Below, one piece after another: positions 54,391 through 63,219 of a DNA stretch of 64,000 nt. Source of the DNA: Corynebacterium simulans (lineage in GTDB: Bacteria; Actinomycetota; Actinomycetes; Mycobacteriales; Mycobacteriaceae). The notes beneath the pieces are model-generated. The model saw only the letters and a program-made list of their open reading frames with translations. It made no database searches and had not been told where the DNA came from. The stretch lies in assembly GCF_001586215.1 (NCBI RefSeq), contig NZ_CP014634.1, positions 434,001 through 498,000 of the forward strand, in the 5' to 3' direction. The position numbers and the translations under genes were made by a program. Positions within the stretch are counted from its first letter, which is position 1. Every line of letters begins with the position of its first letter.

Positions 54391-54507
54391 ATGAAGAGCT
54401 GGTGGGATAGCGTCGATAGCCTCGCTAAGGTGGTAGGCAGCGCGCTTAGCGAGGCCGATGATTCCAATGACTTTTCGGCCGAGGACTACGAAGCTGACGA
54501 AGGCTAG
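54391..54507 (+). CDS. Possible small acidic protein
   Basis: A 38-residue frame (MKSWWDSVDSLAKVVGSAL then an acidic tail ending EADEG) with an amphipathic first half; an in-frame extension to an upstream TTG near 54363 adds LDSLHELIS. There is no good ribosome site. The size and amphipathic/acidic layout recall short corynebacterial porin-type peptides, but I cannot claim homology. It could also be a fortuitous frame. Confidence 0.3.
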   Translation: MKSWWDSVDSLAKVVGSALSEADDSNDFSAEDYEADEG

Positions 54508-54644
54508 GGAGTTGTCGGCGAAGAAGAGCAGAAGTAACTTGCCTGCTCTCGGCGCTGCGTGTTAGTATTCTCGCTGTCTCGGCGAGGGCTGCCCAGAATT
54601 GGAAAGCCGTTATCGACGCGATTAGAAGTTATTTCACACGTTTT

Positions 54645-54685
54645 AAGCCTGCGATGACTCGACCAAGACGACCATCGGCAGGCTT
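54645..54685 (+). promoter_or_regulatory. Hairpin with T-run in the rplY leader (attenuator-like)
   Basis: AAGCCTGCGATG (54645-54656) can pair with CATCGGCAGGCTT (54673-54685) with one bulged base. The stem is followed by TCGCCGTTTTTC. It is about 60 bases before the rplY start, so it may end the upstream transcript or regulate the ribosomal protein gene. Confidence 0.45.
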
Positions 54686-54747
54686 TCGCCGTTTTTCGAA
54701 CTCGCTAAAGTCTCGCCGCACCAATCTTTGACACTAGGAGTTTTACT

Positions 54748-55386
54748 ATGGCAAACACCCGCCCAGTATTGAAGGCAGAAGTACGTAACGAGTTCGGCAA
54801 GGGCTTCGCTCGCCGCCTGCGCGTTGCTGGCAAGGTCCCAGGCGTTGTCTACGGCCACGGCGTTGACGTTCTGCACTTCGCTGTTGACCGTCTCGAGCTG
54901 ACCGCACTGGTTCGCGCACACGGCGTCAACGCTGTTTTCGAGCTCGAGCTCGAGGGTGAGCAGCACCTCGTCATGGTCAAGCACGTTGACCAGAACGTTC
55001 TGACCCTGGACATCGACCACATCGACCTGCTTTCCATCAAGCGCGGCGAGAAGGTTGAGGTTGAGGTTCCGGTTGTTCTCGAGGGCGAGAGCGCACCGGG
55101 CACCATGTCCGTTCAGGATGCTGACGTCCTCCTCGTTGAGGCAGACGTTCTGAACATCCCAGAGGAGATCTCCGTTTCCATCGAGGGCCTCGAGGACGGC
55201 GCTGTCGTCACCGCTGGCGACATCACCCTGCCAGAAAACACCACCCTGGTTGCAGATGCAGAGACCGTCATCGCTTCCATCTCCCTGCCTGAGGTTGACG
55301 AAGAGCTCGAGGCAGCCGCTGAGGCTGCTGAGGAAGGCGGCGCTGAGGCTGGCGCTGAATCCGCAGAGGAAGAATCCGCAGAGTAA
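54748..55386 (+). CDS. rplY: 50S ribosomal protein L25/general stress protein Ctc
   Basis: A 212-residue long-form L25 (Ctc) that binds 5S rRNA. The N-terminal RNA-binding domain (residues about 1-95) has RNEFGKGFARRLRVAGKVPG and VVYGHGVDVLHFAVD; the C-terminal TL5-type domain follows with DLLSIKRGEKVEVEVPVVLEGE (shown across its middle). The final 35 residues are an Ala/Glu-rich acidic tail. AGGAG precedes ATG 54748. pth follows, as in most actinobacteria. Confidence 0.95.
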   Translation: MANTRPVLKAEVRNEFGKGFARRLRVAGKVPGVVYGHGVDVLHFAVDRLELTALVRAHGVNAVFELELEGEQHLVMVKHVDQNVLTLDIDHIDLLSIKRGEKVEVEVPVVLEGESAPGTMSVQDADVLLVEADVLNIPEEISVSIEGLEDGAVVTAGDITLPENTTLVADAETVIASISLPEVDEELEAAAEAAEEGGAEAGAESAEEESAE

Positions 55387-55494
55387 TTCAGAGTTTCTCG
55401 CTCTTTTACGCGCATTCGCCCGCACTGGCCATCGTGGCTGGCGCGGGCGTTTGCCCGTTTTCACGCCAAGAGCCGCTCTTTCGCACCGGCATGA

Positions 55495-55500
55495 GACAAT
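55495..55500 (+). promoter_or_regulatory. Possible extended -10 element of a leaderless pth message
   Basis: TGAGACAAT (TGn plus GACAAT) is followed by six bases and the GTG start at 55507, the same layout as at coaA. Confidence 0.5.
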
Positions 55501-55506
55501 GGCTTA

Positions 55507-56046
55507 GTGACTGATTATCTCGTCGTCGGCCTGGGCAACCCGGGCCCCAAATATGCCGGAACCCGCCACAACATCGGTTTCGATGTTGTCGATGAATTAG
55601 CTAACGACAACTTCACCAGCTTTTCAGTGCATAAGAAGACCAACACCGAAGTTGCCGAAGTTCGCCTTGGCTCGACCAAGTTATTCCTTGCCAAGCCGCG
55701 TTCTTTCATGAACCTCTCTGGTGGCCCTATCAAGGCACTCCTCCAGTACTTTTCGCTATCCCCTACAAACCTCATCGTGGTCCATGATGAGCTGGAGCTG
55801 GAATTCGGCGTCGTCAAGCACCGCGTCGATGGTGGCGACCACGGGCACAATGGCCTGCGCTCCACCACCAAGTCTCTGGGTACCAAGGATTATCAGCGGC
55901 TTTCCATAGGCATCGGACGCCCACCGGGTCGAATGGATCCCGCAAGCTTCGTGCTTAAACCGTGGGCAAAGAAAGAGCAAGCGGACATCCCCATCATCTG
56001 CGCAGACGCAGCACAAGAAATCACCCGCATCGCGTCCGCGAGTTAG
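55507..56046 (+). CDS. pth: Peptidyl-tRNA hydrolase (first copy)
   Basis: A 179-residue enzyme that frees peptides from prematurely released peptidyl-tRNA. Catalytic residues are in place: Asn in GLGNPGPKYAGTRHNIGF with the His in TRHN, Asn in FMNLSGGPI, Asp in IVVHDELELEFG and the GGDHGHNGLRS loop. The GTG start lies six bases after a TGAGACAAT box and lacks a ribosome site. It follows rplY by 120 bases. A second full-length Pth is at 63220. Confidence 0.95.
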   Translation: MTDYLVVGLGNPGPKYAGTRHNIGFDVVDELANDNFTSFSVHKKTNTEVAEVRLGSTKLFLAKPRSFMNLSGGPIKALLQYFSLSPTNLIVVHDELELEFGVVKHRVDGGDHGHNGLRSTTKSLGTKDYQRLSIGIGRPPGRMDPASFVLKPWAKKEQADIPIICADAAQEITRIASAS

Positions 56047-56106
56047 CTGCGCTTGCCGACGCCGCTCCAGTTGCGGCGTGGCATAAGCTGCTTTAGGGTC
56101 TGGGCT

Positions 56107-57219
56107 ATGACAGTTTTGGGGGAACTGGCCAGCACGTTAAGTCGGGGCATGGATATTGTCGAAGAAGCCGTGGGCAAGACAGCGAGTGAAATCGCTAGTC
56201 TCGGGGTGCCCGATGCTCTGGCAATAGACCTTGCAGCCCTCGCTGAGCCCTTCGCGCCCAGTAACTCTTTTCAGCGCTTGCGTCGCGAAACCATGGAACG
56301 CGGGCGTGCTCACTCCCTTACTACGCTCCTTGCCGTGGAAAAGCAGGCCCGCAAGTTGCGCACGGAGGCCGAACGGTGGCGCGTGCGCCATACGGCTTTG
56401 GCCACGGCCGGTGATACGAGAGACGTCGAGAAGAAGGCCCGCGAATTGGTTGCTGCGCACTCGCCTCGCCGCGAACGCAAGCCTGGAATACGCCTGGCCC
56501 AGCATCCCGATGGTCAAGCTACCCTGACTATTTGCGGCCCCTCCGCCGACCTCACCGATATGCGCGACAGCCTTGACTGCAGCAGCGCTGAATCTGCACT
56601 CGCGGGGCTAAAACAACGCTGGTTCGGCGAAGGAAACCCTAGTCAGCCAGCAATTTCTGTCATGTTGGTGACAAAAATGGAAAACTACGCGCGGGCCTTG
56701 GAAGGCCACGAAGTCTGGTTCCAATTGAGCAATGGCGCGCTCATCTCCTCGACTGAACTGGCTACCCGGAACATCCTTGATCACGGCTTCCACGTACTCA
56801 TGCATCCTGTGCATGGGCCTGTGAACCTGCACCGCGTCTCGCGTTTTGCCTCCACCAAGCAGCGGCTTATGGCTACTGCGGAAAACCCGCGCTGTGCCTG
56901 GCTCGGCTGCAAAAAGGGCGCGAACGATTGCCAAGTCCACCATCTAAAGGCCTGGCGCCATGGCGGCGAAACATCCGCGGAAAACCTCACCATGGCCTGC
57001 CAGTATCACAATGCCGTCAATGACGACGAGACCGCCGGTGGACGCGGATGGCTAGAGCGGCATGGCACAGTCTATTGGGTTCCGCCCAGCGGCTGGTACA
57101 TCCCACCTTGGACGGATAAATCTCCGCCGCCGCTTAACTCGCCGCTGCCAGATTGGTTGGAAGAAGAACGCAACTACCTCGACGAAGAGCTGAGCAATTT
57201 CTCAGAACACGCTACTTAG
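56107..57219 (+). CDS. HNH endonuclease signature protein
   Basis: A 370-residue protein with a C-terminal HNH motif at about residues 260-310: RCAWLGCKKGANDCQVHHLK followed by WRHGGETSAENLTMACQYHN, with cysteine pair, HH and N-x-x-H in proper order. The N-terminal 230 residues are mostly helical (a DUF222-like region, as in the 13E12 repeat proteins of mycobacteria). Such genes are numerous and variable in actinobacteria and are of unknown function, possibly selfish. ATG 56107 was chosen; the longer frame overlaps the space just after pth. The C-terminus is acidic. Confidence 0.8.
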   Translation: MTVLGELASTLSRGMDIVEEAVGKTASEIASLGVPDALAIDLAALAEPFAPSNSFQRLRRETMERGRAHSLTTLLAVEKQARKLRTEAERWRVRHTALATAGDTRDVEKKARELVAAHSPRRERKPGIRLAQHPDGQATLTICGPSADLTDMRDSLDCSSAESALAGLKQRWFGEGNPSQPAISVMLVTKMENYARALEGHEVWFQLSNGALISSTELATRNILDHGFHVLMHPVHGPVNLHRVSRFASTKQRLMATAENPRCAWLGCKKGANDCQVHHLKAWRHGGETSAENLTMACQYHNAVNDDETAGGRGWLERHGTVYWVPPSGWYIPPWTDKSPPPLNSPLPDWLEEERNYLDEELSNFSEHAT

Positions 57220-57314
57220 CTCGCGAAGCAAGTTGTCTAGCCCGCCCACGGGCCAGATTCGCATGCCTTAAAACTTCTCCCTGGCTTGTGCGCCAAGCTG
57301 CCTGCAACTCCGCG

Positions 57315-57320
57315 TAAAAT
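57315..57320 (+). promoter_or_regulatory. Possible -10 element of a leaderless message (FAH gene)
   Basis: TAAAAT, five of six matches to TATAAT, seven bases before ATG 57328 and no ribosome site. Confidence 0.55.
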
Positions 57321-57327
57321 TTCCGAC

Positions 57328-58194
57328 ATGAAACTTGCCACCTTGCGAACTCAGTTTGGCACCACTGCGATCCGCATCGACGGCCCCGGCGTGGGCGTGG
57401 AGCTCGACTTTGACGACGTCGGCCAGCTCCTGCAGGCCGAGGATTGGTGCAAGTCCGCGCAACTTTCTGGCGAGCCGATTGCTTTTCGCGAGCAGGACTT
57501 AGCGCCCGTCATCCCGACGCCGTCGAAGATTATCTGCGTGGGCGTCAATTACGCCAAACATGCGCGTGAGATGGGGCGTGAACTGCCTGAGCAGCCTACC
57601 TTGTTCGTTAAGTTTCCGGAGGCGCTCACCGGCCCCTACGACGATATCTATGTCCCCGACTGGGCCACGAGCAAGCTCGACTATGAGGGCGAACTCGCCG
57701 TGGTTATCGGCTCTCGTGCGCACAATGTTGCGATGGCAGACGCGCTCGAACACGCCGCAGGCTACGCCGTGATGAATGACTACACGCTGCGGGATTTCCA
57801 GCGGCGTACCACTCAATTCCATGCCGGCAAATCTTTCTACCGCACTGCTGGATTCGGTCCATGGCTAACCACTTCTGATGAGTGGGCGCCTGGCGGCAAC
57901 GCGCGCATTACCACCACCGTTGATGGCGAGGTGCGCCAAGCGGATAACACCGATGACCTGATTTTCTCCGTCGCGGAGCTCATCGCGTTCTGCTCAAAGC
58001 TGTACCCGCTTAACCCCGGCGATGTCATCGTGACCGGCACGCCCGAGGGCGTGGGATTTGCGCGTCAGCCACAGGCCTTTATTCAGGACGGCCAAACCGT
58101 CCGCATTGAGGTCGAAGGCTTGGGCGCTATCGAAAACACCACGCACTACGGCGAAGCGCCTTCTGGATGCGGGCCGGAGTGCACGTGTGGTTAA
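57328..58194 (+). CDS. Fumarylacetoacetate hydrolase family protein
   Basis: A 288-residue FAH-fold enzyme. The metal ligands lie in DYEGELAVVIG (E-x-E) and NDYTLRDFQRR, and the domain begins at ICVGVNYAKHAREMG and closes with GDVIVTGTPEGVGF. The family includes acylpyruvases, oxaloacetate decarboxylases and ring-cleavage product hydrolases; the substrate is not clear here. A Cys-rich ending GCGPECTCG is unusual. ATG 57328 follows a TAAAAT box by seven bases, so the message is probably leaderless. Confidence 0.88.
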   Translation: MKLATLRTQFGTTAIRIDGPGVGVELDFDDVGQLLQAEDWCKSAQLSGEPIAFREQDLAPVIPTPSKIICVGVNYAKHAREMGRELPEQPTLFVKFPEALTGPYDDIYVPDWATSKLDYEGELAVVIGSRAHNVAMADALEHAAGYAVMNDYTLRDFQRRTTQFHAGKSFYRTAGFGPWLTTSDEWAPGGNARITTTVDGEVRQADNTDDLIFSVAELIAFCSKLYPLNPGDVIVTGTPEGVGFARQPQAFIQDGQTVRIEVEGLGAIENTTHYGEAPSGCGPECTCG

Positions 58195-58252
58195 TTACTA
58201 TGCTTGTGCATAATTGTCCTGGATTTATTACCTATCTTCGCAGATAGCGGGC

Positions 58253-58258
58253 TAAAAT
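58253..58258 (+). promoter_or_regulatory. Possible -10 element of a leaderless ppk2 message
   Basis: TAAAAT seven bases before ATG 58266, without a ribosome site; the same layout as at 57315. Confidence 0.55.
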
Positions 58259-58265
58259 TAAATCC

Positions 58266-59174
58266 ATGAGCAAGAAATCCAAAACCGCCCCTGCCAAGCT
58301 CGATAAGGAAGCTTACGAGGAAGAACTCAAGCGCCTGCAGGCCGAACTCGTCGAGATGCAGCAGTGGGTTGTAGAAACCGGTGCCCGCATCGTCATTATC
58401 ATGGAAGGTCGCGACGCTGCAGGTAAGGGCTCTGCTATCAAGCGCATCACCCAGTACCTCAACCCCCGCACCTGCCGCATCGAAGCTCTGCCTAAGCCCA
58501 ACGACCGTGAGGCCGGCCAGTGGTACTTCCAGCGCTACATCGAAAAGCTTCCGACCGCGGGCGAAATAGTCATTTTTGACCGCTCCTGGTATAACCGCGC
58601 CGGCGTCGAGCGAGTCATGGGCTTTTGCTCCCAACAGGAATACGTCCGCTTCTTGCACCAGGCGCCCCAGCTCGAAAACATGCTCGTTGAAGACGGCATT
58701 ATTCTGCTGAAGTACTGGTTCTCCGTCTCTGACGAAGAGCAGATCGCGCGCTTTAAGTCCCGCCGCAACGATCCGCTGCGTCGCTGGAAGCTCTCTCCCA
58801 TGGATCTGCAGTCCATCACCCGTTGGGAGGACTACTCCCGTGCAAAGGACGAGATGTTCGTCCACACCGATACCCCGAACGCTCCGTGGTACACCGTTGA
58901 ATCTGAAGACAAAAAACGCTCTCGTATCAACGTCATCAACCACATCCTAAAGACGGTTCCGTATCAGCACGTCGAGCAGGTGGTTCCGGAGATTCCGGAG
59001 CGCCCGGCTGAAAGCGGCGAGGAATACCAGCGCCCGCCGCGCGATGAGTTCGCCTACGTCCCCGATGTGGCCGCCGAACTTGAGCGCGACAAGGTTGCTG
59101 CACACAAGTCCGAAGGCAAAAAGCACAAGGGCAAGAAGAAAAAGAAGACCGGGAAGCACAAGTCAGACAAGTAG
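58266..59174 (+). CDS. ppk2: Polyphosphate kinase 2
   Basis: A 302-residue PPK2-family kinase that transfers phosphate between polyphosphate and nucleotides (often GDP/ADP to GTP/ATP). Walker A is IMEGRDAAGKGSAIKR (about residues 46-61) and Walker B EIVIFDRSWYNRAGVERVMG (about 100-119). The lid region SRRNDPLRRWKLSPMD is intact. The last 45 residues are Lys/His-rich and may contact the polyanion. ATG 58266 is seven bases after a TAAAAT box. Ppx at 36271 degrades the same polymer. Confidence 0.94.
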   Translation: MSKKSKTAPAKLDKEAYEEELKRLQAELVEMQQWVVETGARIVIIMEGRDAAGKGSAIKRITQYLNPRTCRIEALPKPNDREAGQWYFQRYIEKLPTAGEIVIFDRSWYNRAGVERVMGFCSQQEYVRFLHQAPQLENMLVEDGIILLKYWFSVSDEEQIARFKSRRNDPLRRWKLSPMDLQSITRWEDYSRAKDEMFVHTDTPNAPWYTVESEDKKRSRINVINHILKTVPYQHVEQVVPEIPERPAESGEEYQRPPRDEFAYVPDVAAELERDKVAAHKSEGKKHKGKKKKKTGKHKSDK

Positions 59175-59211
59175 TCATCCCACCAACTGCTGAGCCTTGC
59201 CGCCCCGCCCG

Positions 59212-60474
59212 CTAAGGATTAACCTGCGGCCGCGGGGCGCGCACGGCAAGCACAAGGTATGCCACTGCGATGAGGACGAAGTCTGCTGCGCATATCGCCG
59301 CCCACCACTGCGTGGTATCCAAACCGTCAACGAACCAGTGTGGTCCAATGAAGGTAAGCAGCATCGTCGCGATCGCCACGGGCGTAGCGCCCGGCACCCC
59401 ACCACGGGTCCAACGCACGAGCTGCGGGAGAAGCAGCACCGGCAACCAAACCCAGTGATGCGACCAGCTCACCGGGGAGATAAGAAGTGCTACAAGCGAG
59501 TTGAGTCCTAGCAGCACCACCATGTCACCGCGGTGTCGCCACATGGTCACCGCGATGACGCAGAAGGCCACCAGCGACGCGCCAACCCACAGGCCGTGGC
59601 CCTCCCCTGGCCCGAGGGCACGCTCAACGACGCCGCGGAGAGATTGATTGCCCACGTAATCGATTCCACCGATCCGGGTCGGATCGCCCAAGGTATGCGT
59701 CCAGTATTCGCGGGAGTCGGCCGGCAAGACGAGTGCTGCCAACAGCGTCGCTGCAATTCCGGTCGCTACGGACATCGCCGCAGCCTTAAATTGCCGGGTG
59801 ATAAGGAAATACAGGCCAAAGACCGCAGGAGTAAGCTTGATGGCCGCCGCAAGTCCCACGCCCCACCCACGGAGACTGCGGCGACCAAAGACATCGGCGA
59901 GCACGAGAAACATCAGCACGATGTTGATCTGGCCAAACATGAGGGTCTGCCGCACGGGTTCTGTCACCAAGGCCAACGCAAGCAGCCCGGTGCTCAGCCA
60001 CCCTTTGCTGCCACCGAGATACTCAGCAAGCCCCAGCATGTCCACGATACGGTGAATGCACCACCAGAGCGCCGCGGTTGATACTGCGAGCATGATAACC
60101 GCTGCGACCGAGTGCGGCAGAAGCGACAACGGGGCAAAAAGCATTGCGGCCAACGGCGGATATGTAAAAGGCAAATGCGCCCCACGCACATCGAAGCCGT
60201 CGTCGTAGAGCGACTGGCCTGTCAGCACCGCGCGACCGCCTGCAGCGTAGACATCAAGATCGATGTAATACCGGAGGTGAAAACCTCGTAATACTGATGG
60301 TGCCAGCGCCGCGCACAACGCAGTAATAATGACAAGCCTTCCCCAAGGCGTACCGATCAGCCATTGCCCGGCGTTTATCCACCGAGACGCAGGAGATTGA
60401 TTGCTACCAGCATTTTCAGCTATTTCAGCGCTTTGGGCACGGTGTGGTTGCGAATGCCTGGGTTTAGATTTCAC
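59212..60474 (-). CDS. GT87 polyprenyl-phosphate-dependent mannosyltransferase (DUF2029)
   Basis: A 420-residue membrane glycosyltransferase with about 10-11 hydrophobic segments. The first extracytoplasmic loop RYYIDLDVYAAGGRAVLTGQ holds the acidic pair expected for GT-C enzymes, followed by SLYDDGFDVRG and PFTYPPLAAMLFAPLSLLP. In Corynebacteriales GT87 members (PimE, MptC-like) add alpha-mannose in lipomannan and phosphatidylinositol mannoside synthesis from decaprenyl-phosphate-mannose; the exact linkage is undetermined here. Start is GTG 60474, eight bases after a TAGGAT box on that strand. Confidence 0.82.
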   Translation of the reverse strand: MKSKPRHSQPHRAQSAEIAENAGSNQSPASRWINAGQWLIGTPWGRLVIITALCAALAPSVLRGFHLRYYIDLDVYAAGGRAVLTGQSLYDDGFDVRGAHLPFTYPPLAAMLFAPLSLLPHSVAAVIMLAVSTAALWWCIHRIVDMLGLAEYLGGSKGWLSTGLLALALVTEPVRQTLMFGQINIVLMFLVLADVFGRRSLRGWGVGLAAAIKLTPAVFGLYFLITRQFKAAAMSVATGIAATLLAALVLPADSREYWTHTLGDPTRIGGIDYVGNQSLRGVVERALGPGEGHGLWVGASLVAFCVIAVTMWRHRGDMVVLLGLNSLVALLISPVSWSHHWVWLPVLLLPQLVRWTRGGVPGATPVAIATMLLTFIGPHWFVDGLDTTQWWAAICAADFVLIAVAYLVLAVRAPRPQVNP

Positions 60475-60581
60475 ATCGAAACATCCTAAAACTCAGCCGT
60501 GGATACACGTAGTCGAACAACCCACTCAGGGGTACGTGCGCCCTAGCACTACAACCCGATCCCATGCCTGCCTAAACAAAG

Positions 60582-60618
60582 ACCCCTGGAGCCACACCGA
60601 AAATGTGGCCCCAGGGGT
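60582..60618 (-). terminator. Intrinsic terminator of gapB
   Basis: Fifteen-base arms with one mismatched position (ACCCCTGGAGCCACA 60582-60596, TGTGGCCCCAGGGGT 60604-60618). On the minus strand it is followed by CTTTGTTT. Confidence 0.75.
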
Positions 60619-60646
60619 GGGTAGCGCTTAATCTGCGCGAAAAGGC

Positions 60647-62101
60647 TTAGAGCTCGTGTGCCTCAACGCGAGCCGGGAATACGCGAGGACGTGCGCCTGC
60701 GATGTCCTCGACGATGCGAATTACCTGGTTGGAGTAGCCGAACTCGTTGTCGTACCAGACATAGAGAACCAGGTGCTTGCCGGAAGCGATGGTTGCCAGG
60801 CCGTCGACAATGCCGGCGTGAGTGGAGCCGACGAAGTCAGAGGAGACAACCTCCGGAGAAGCAATGTAAGAAATCTGCTGGCGCAGGTCAGAGTGCAGGG
60901 AAACGTTGCGCAGGAAGTTGTTGACCTCGTCGCGCTCGACTTCCTTCTCCAGCTCCAGGTTCAGCACTGCCATGGAAACGTCCGGGGTAGGAACGCGGAT
61001 AGCGTTACCGGTCAGCTTGCCCTCAAACTCCGGAACAGCCTTGGAGACTGCCTTCGCAGCACCGGTCTCGGTGAGAACCATGTTGAGACCAGCTGCGCGG
61101 CCACGACGGTCACCCTTGTGGAAGTTATCAATCAGGTTCTGGTCATTGGTAAAGGAGTGAGCGGTCTCCACGTGGCCGTGGACAACGCCGTAACGATCAT
61201 TGATGACCTTAAGAACAGGGGTGATGCCGTTGGTGGTGCAGGATGCGGCAGACAGGATCTTGTCAGAATCCTCGATGGTGTCATCGTTGATGCCGTAGAC
61301 GATGTTCTTCAGATCGCCCTTGCCCGGTGCGGTCAGCAGCACGCGGTCGATGCCCTTGGACTGCAGGTGCTGCTCCAGGCCAGCGCGGTCACGCCATACG
61401 CCGGTGTTATCAACCAGGATGGCATTGTTGATGCCGTAAGCGGTGTAGTCGATATCAGCCGGGTCGTTGGCGTAGATCATCTGAATCTTGGTGCCGTTTG
61501 CCCAGATAACGTCGTTTTCTTCATCCACAGCGATGGTGCCGTTGAAAGCACCATGAACGGAGTCGCGGCGCAGCAAGGAGGCACGCTTGAAGATATCGCC
61601 GTCGCCCTTCTTGCGGGCAACGATGGCACGCAGACGGACGCCGCCGTATGCAGCCTCACGAGCGATCAGGATACGGGCCAGCAGACGGCCGATGCGGCCA
61701 AAGCCGTAGAGCACAACGTCGGTGCATTCCTTATCAACAGCAGCGCCAACCAGGTCGCAGAGTTCCTGCTCCAGGTAGTCGCGCAGGTTGTTGGCGTCAG
61801 ACTCAGAGTAGCCAGAAGCCAGGCGGCCCAGGTCGATGGAGGCAGAGCCCAGGTTCATGTCGCACAGTTCCTTCAGGATAGGAAGGGTCTCTGCGGTGGA
61901 AAGTTCGCGCTTTGCAATACGACGTGCGTAGCGGTGCGCCTTCATGATGTCGATGTCCGTTACGCCATTCAAGTTGCGGCCGTAGATGGTGGCAACAACG
62001 TTGTTGGTGCGGTGCAGTTGGTGGATCAGCGGGATCATTTCCTGAGCAAGCTCAAGGCGCTCGTTCCAGTCAGCGTGTCCAACCTGTGCGTTCGCAGTCA
62101 C
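60647..62101 (-). CDS. gapB: Glyceraldehyde-3-phosphate dehydrogenase, GapB type with long N-terminal extension
   Basis: A 484-residue GAPDH. The first about 135 residues are an extension (DWNERLELAQEMIPLIHQLH...) not present in ordinary GAPDH and typical of corynebacterial GapB; then comes the Rossmann motif VVLYGFGRIGRLLARIL and the catalytic cysteine in LSAASCTTNGITPVLK. GapB in C. glutamicum works mainly in gluconeogenesis with NADP(H). GTG 62101 was preferred because AAAGGA is nine bases upstream; ATG 62125 lies within that leader. Codon bias is strong. A terminator follows. Confidence 0.95.
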   Translation of the reverse strand: MTANAQVGHADWNERLELAQEMIPLIHQLHRTNNVVATIYGRNLNGVTDIDIMKAHRYARRIAKRELSTAETLPILKELCDMNLGSASIDLGRLASGYSESDANNLRDYLEQELCDLVGAAVDKECTDVVLYGFGRIGRLLARILIAREAAYGGVRLRAIVARKKGDGDIFKRASLLRRDSVHGAFNGTIAVDEENDVIWANGTKIQMIYANDPADIDYTAYGINNAILVDNTGVWRDRAGLEQHLQSKGIDRVLLTAPGKGDLKNIVYGINDDTIEDSDKILSAASCTTNGITPVLKVINDRYGVVHGHVETAHSFTNDQNLIDNFHKGDRRGRAAGLNMVLTETGAAKAVSKAVPEFEGKLTGNAIRVPTPDVSMAVLNLELEKEVERDEVNNFLRNVSLHSDLRQQISYIASPEVVSSDFVGSTHAGIVDGLATIASGKHLVLYVWYDNEFGYSNQVIRIVEDIAGARPRVFPARVEAHEL

Positions 62102-62161
62102 GTGTTCTTTTCCTTTACTCGTCATGGGGGTAAACCAACATTCAACCGTAAATATTAACGC

Positions 62162-63154
62162 CTAGTGTTGCCCGTTTTGGCATAGACACCGCAGGATTTC
62201 CGCCACACTACCCCCGTTTATTTTCTCCACCTGCTCCCCCACCAGGCAATAGGCCACTGCAGCATCCTTTTCTTGGCGGCGTGGTTTCAAGATCGGATTC
62301 AAGAAGGGGTACATCGGGGGCATTTTTGGGTGGGCCCGAGTGAACTCAGTTTCCAGCCCACGGGCAAAGCGGCCGGAAAACGCGCGAGTGGATACGCTCT
62401 TGCCGCCGCCTGCGAGAAGCTCGCGATTAAAGGTGCTGGTTCCAGCCTCCTCGGCCAGCAAGAAGGCCGAACCACAGCTGGCTGCTTCAACGCCTGGCCA
62501 TGAAAGGGCTTGTGCAACGTCTTCGGATGTACGCAGCCCACCTGCGACAATCAGCGGTAAAGGGGCGTCGCCAAGCGCGGCGTAAACTGCCGCCACCAGC
62601 TCCGGCAGCGGGCGCCAATCCGGATCCGCTTCGGCATCCCAGACCCCGCGGTGCCCGCCGGCCTCAGGCCCCTGCACACACAACGCGTCTACCCCAGCTT
62701 TTGCAGCAGCGATAGCTTCTTCCGGCGAGGTAACCGTGGTCCAAGCCTCCGCTCCCGCAGCGTGGATACGGCTAATCTCGCCAAGACTAAAGGTACCGAA
62801 CATGGACCACAGCACCGCCGCGCCGCCATCTAGCGCTAGCTGGAGCTTGTCCTCCCATCCGTTGGAATAGTCGACGCTAGGAACCTCCACGCCTTCTGAT
62901 TCCGCCATAGCGCGCACCGCCGCCATCGAGTCTTCACCCAGCGGCTTCTGCGGGCAGAAAAGATTGACCCCGAAATGCTCGCCCTCGCAGGCCACAATCT
63001 GTTCCCGCGCCGCTTCGAGGGAAGCAGTGCCCAATGCCAAAGCACCAAAGGAGCCGGCTGCCGATGCCGCCAGAACGCTGCGCGGGGTCGTGGGTCCCCC
63101 GGCCATGGGGGCGGGAAGTATTCTGGCTTCTAAGCTTTCAAGTAGTGTGCTCAT
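62162..63154 (-). CDS. Nitronate monooxygenase-like (2-nitropropane dioxygenase family) flavoprotein
   Basis: A 330-residue TIM-barrel FMN protein. LPAPMAGGPTTPRSVLAASA at the N-terminus and the FMN-phosphate site VQGPEAGGHRG plus IVAGGLRTSEDV are typical of nitronate monooxygenases and related NADPH:quinone reductases. The active-site histidine of class I enzymes lies in the GGHRG context. The substrate cannot be told. Start ATG 63154 (MSTLLESLEARILP) was preferred to a longer frame. It is divergent from the second pth gene. Confidence 0.88.
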   Translation of the reverse strand: MSTLLESLEARILPAPMAGGPTTPRSVLAASAAGSFGALALGTASLEAAREQIVACEGEHFGVNLFCPQKPLGEDSMAAVRAMAESEGVEVPSVDYSNGWEDKLQLALDGGAAVLWSMFGTFSLGEISRIHAAGAEAWTTVTSPEEAIAAAKAGVDALCVQGPEAGGHRGVWDAEADPDWRPLPELVAAVYAALGDAPLPLIVAGGLRTSEDVAQALSWPGVEAASCGSAFLLAEEAGTSTFNRELLAGGGKSVSTRAFSGRFARGLETEFTRAHPKMPPMYPFLNPILKPRRQEKDAAVAYCLVGEQVEKINGGSVAEILRCLCQNGQH

Positions 63155-63219
63155 CTCGCCCACACTAGGCAAAGGATGCGCGTAAGCTATTTTTTACTCC
63201 CCACATTAAGGTGTGTTTT

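Noticed and set aside
60656..62158. 500-codon frame antisense to gapB
   Set aside because: Shadow of the strongly biased gapB codons; translation lacks any recognisable motif.
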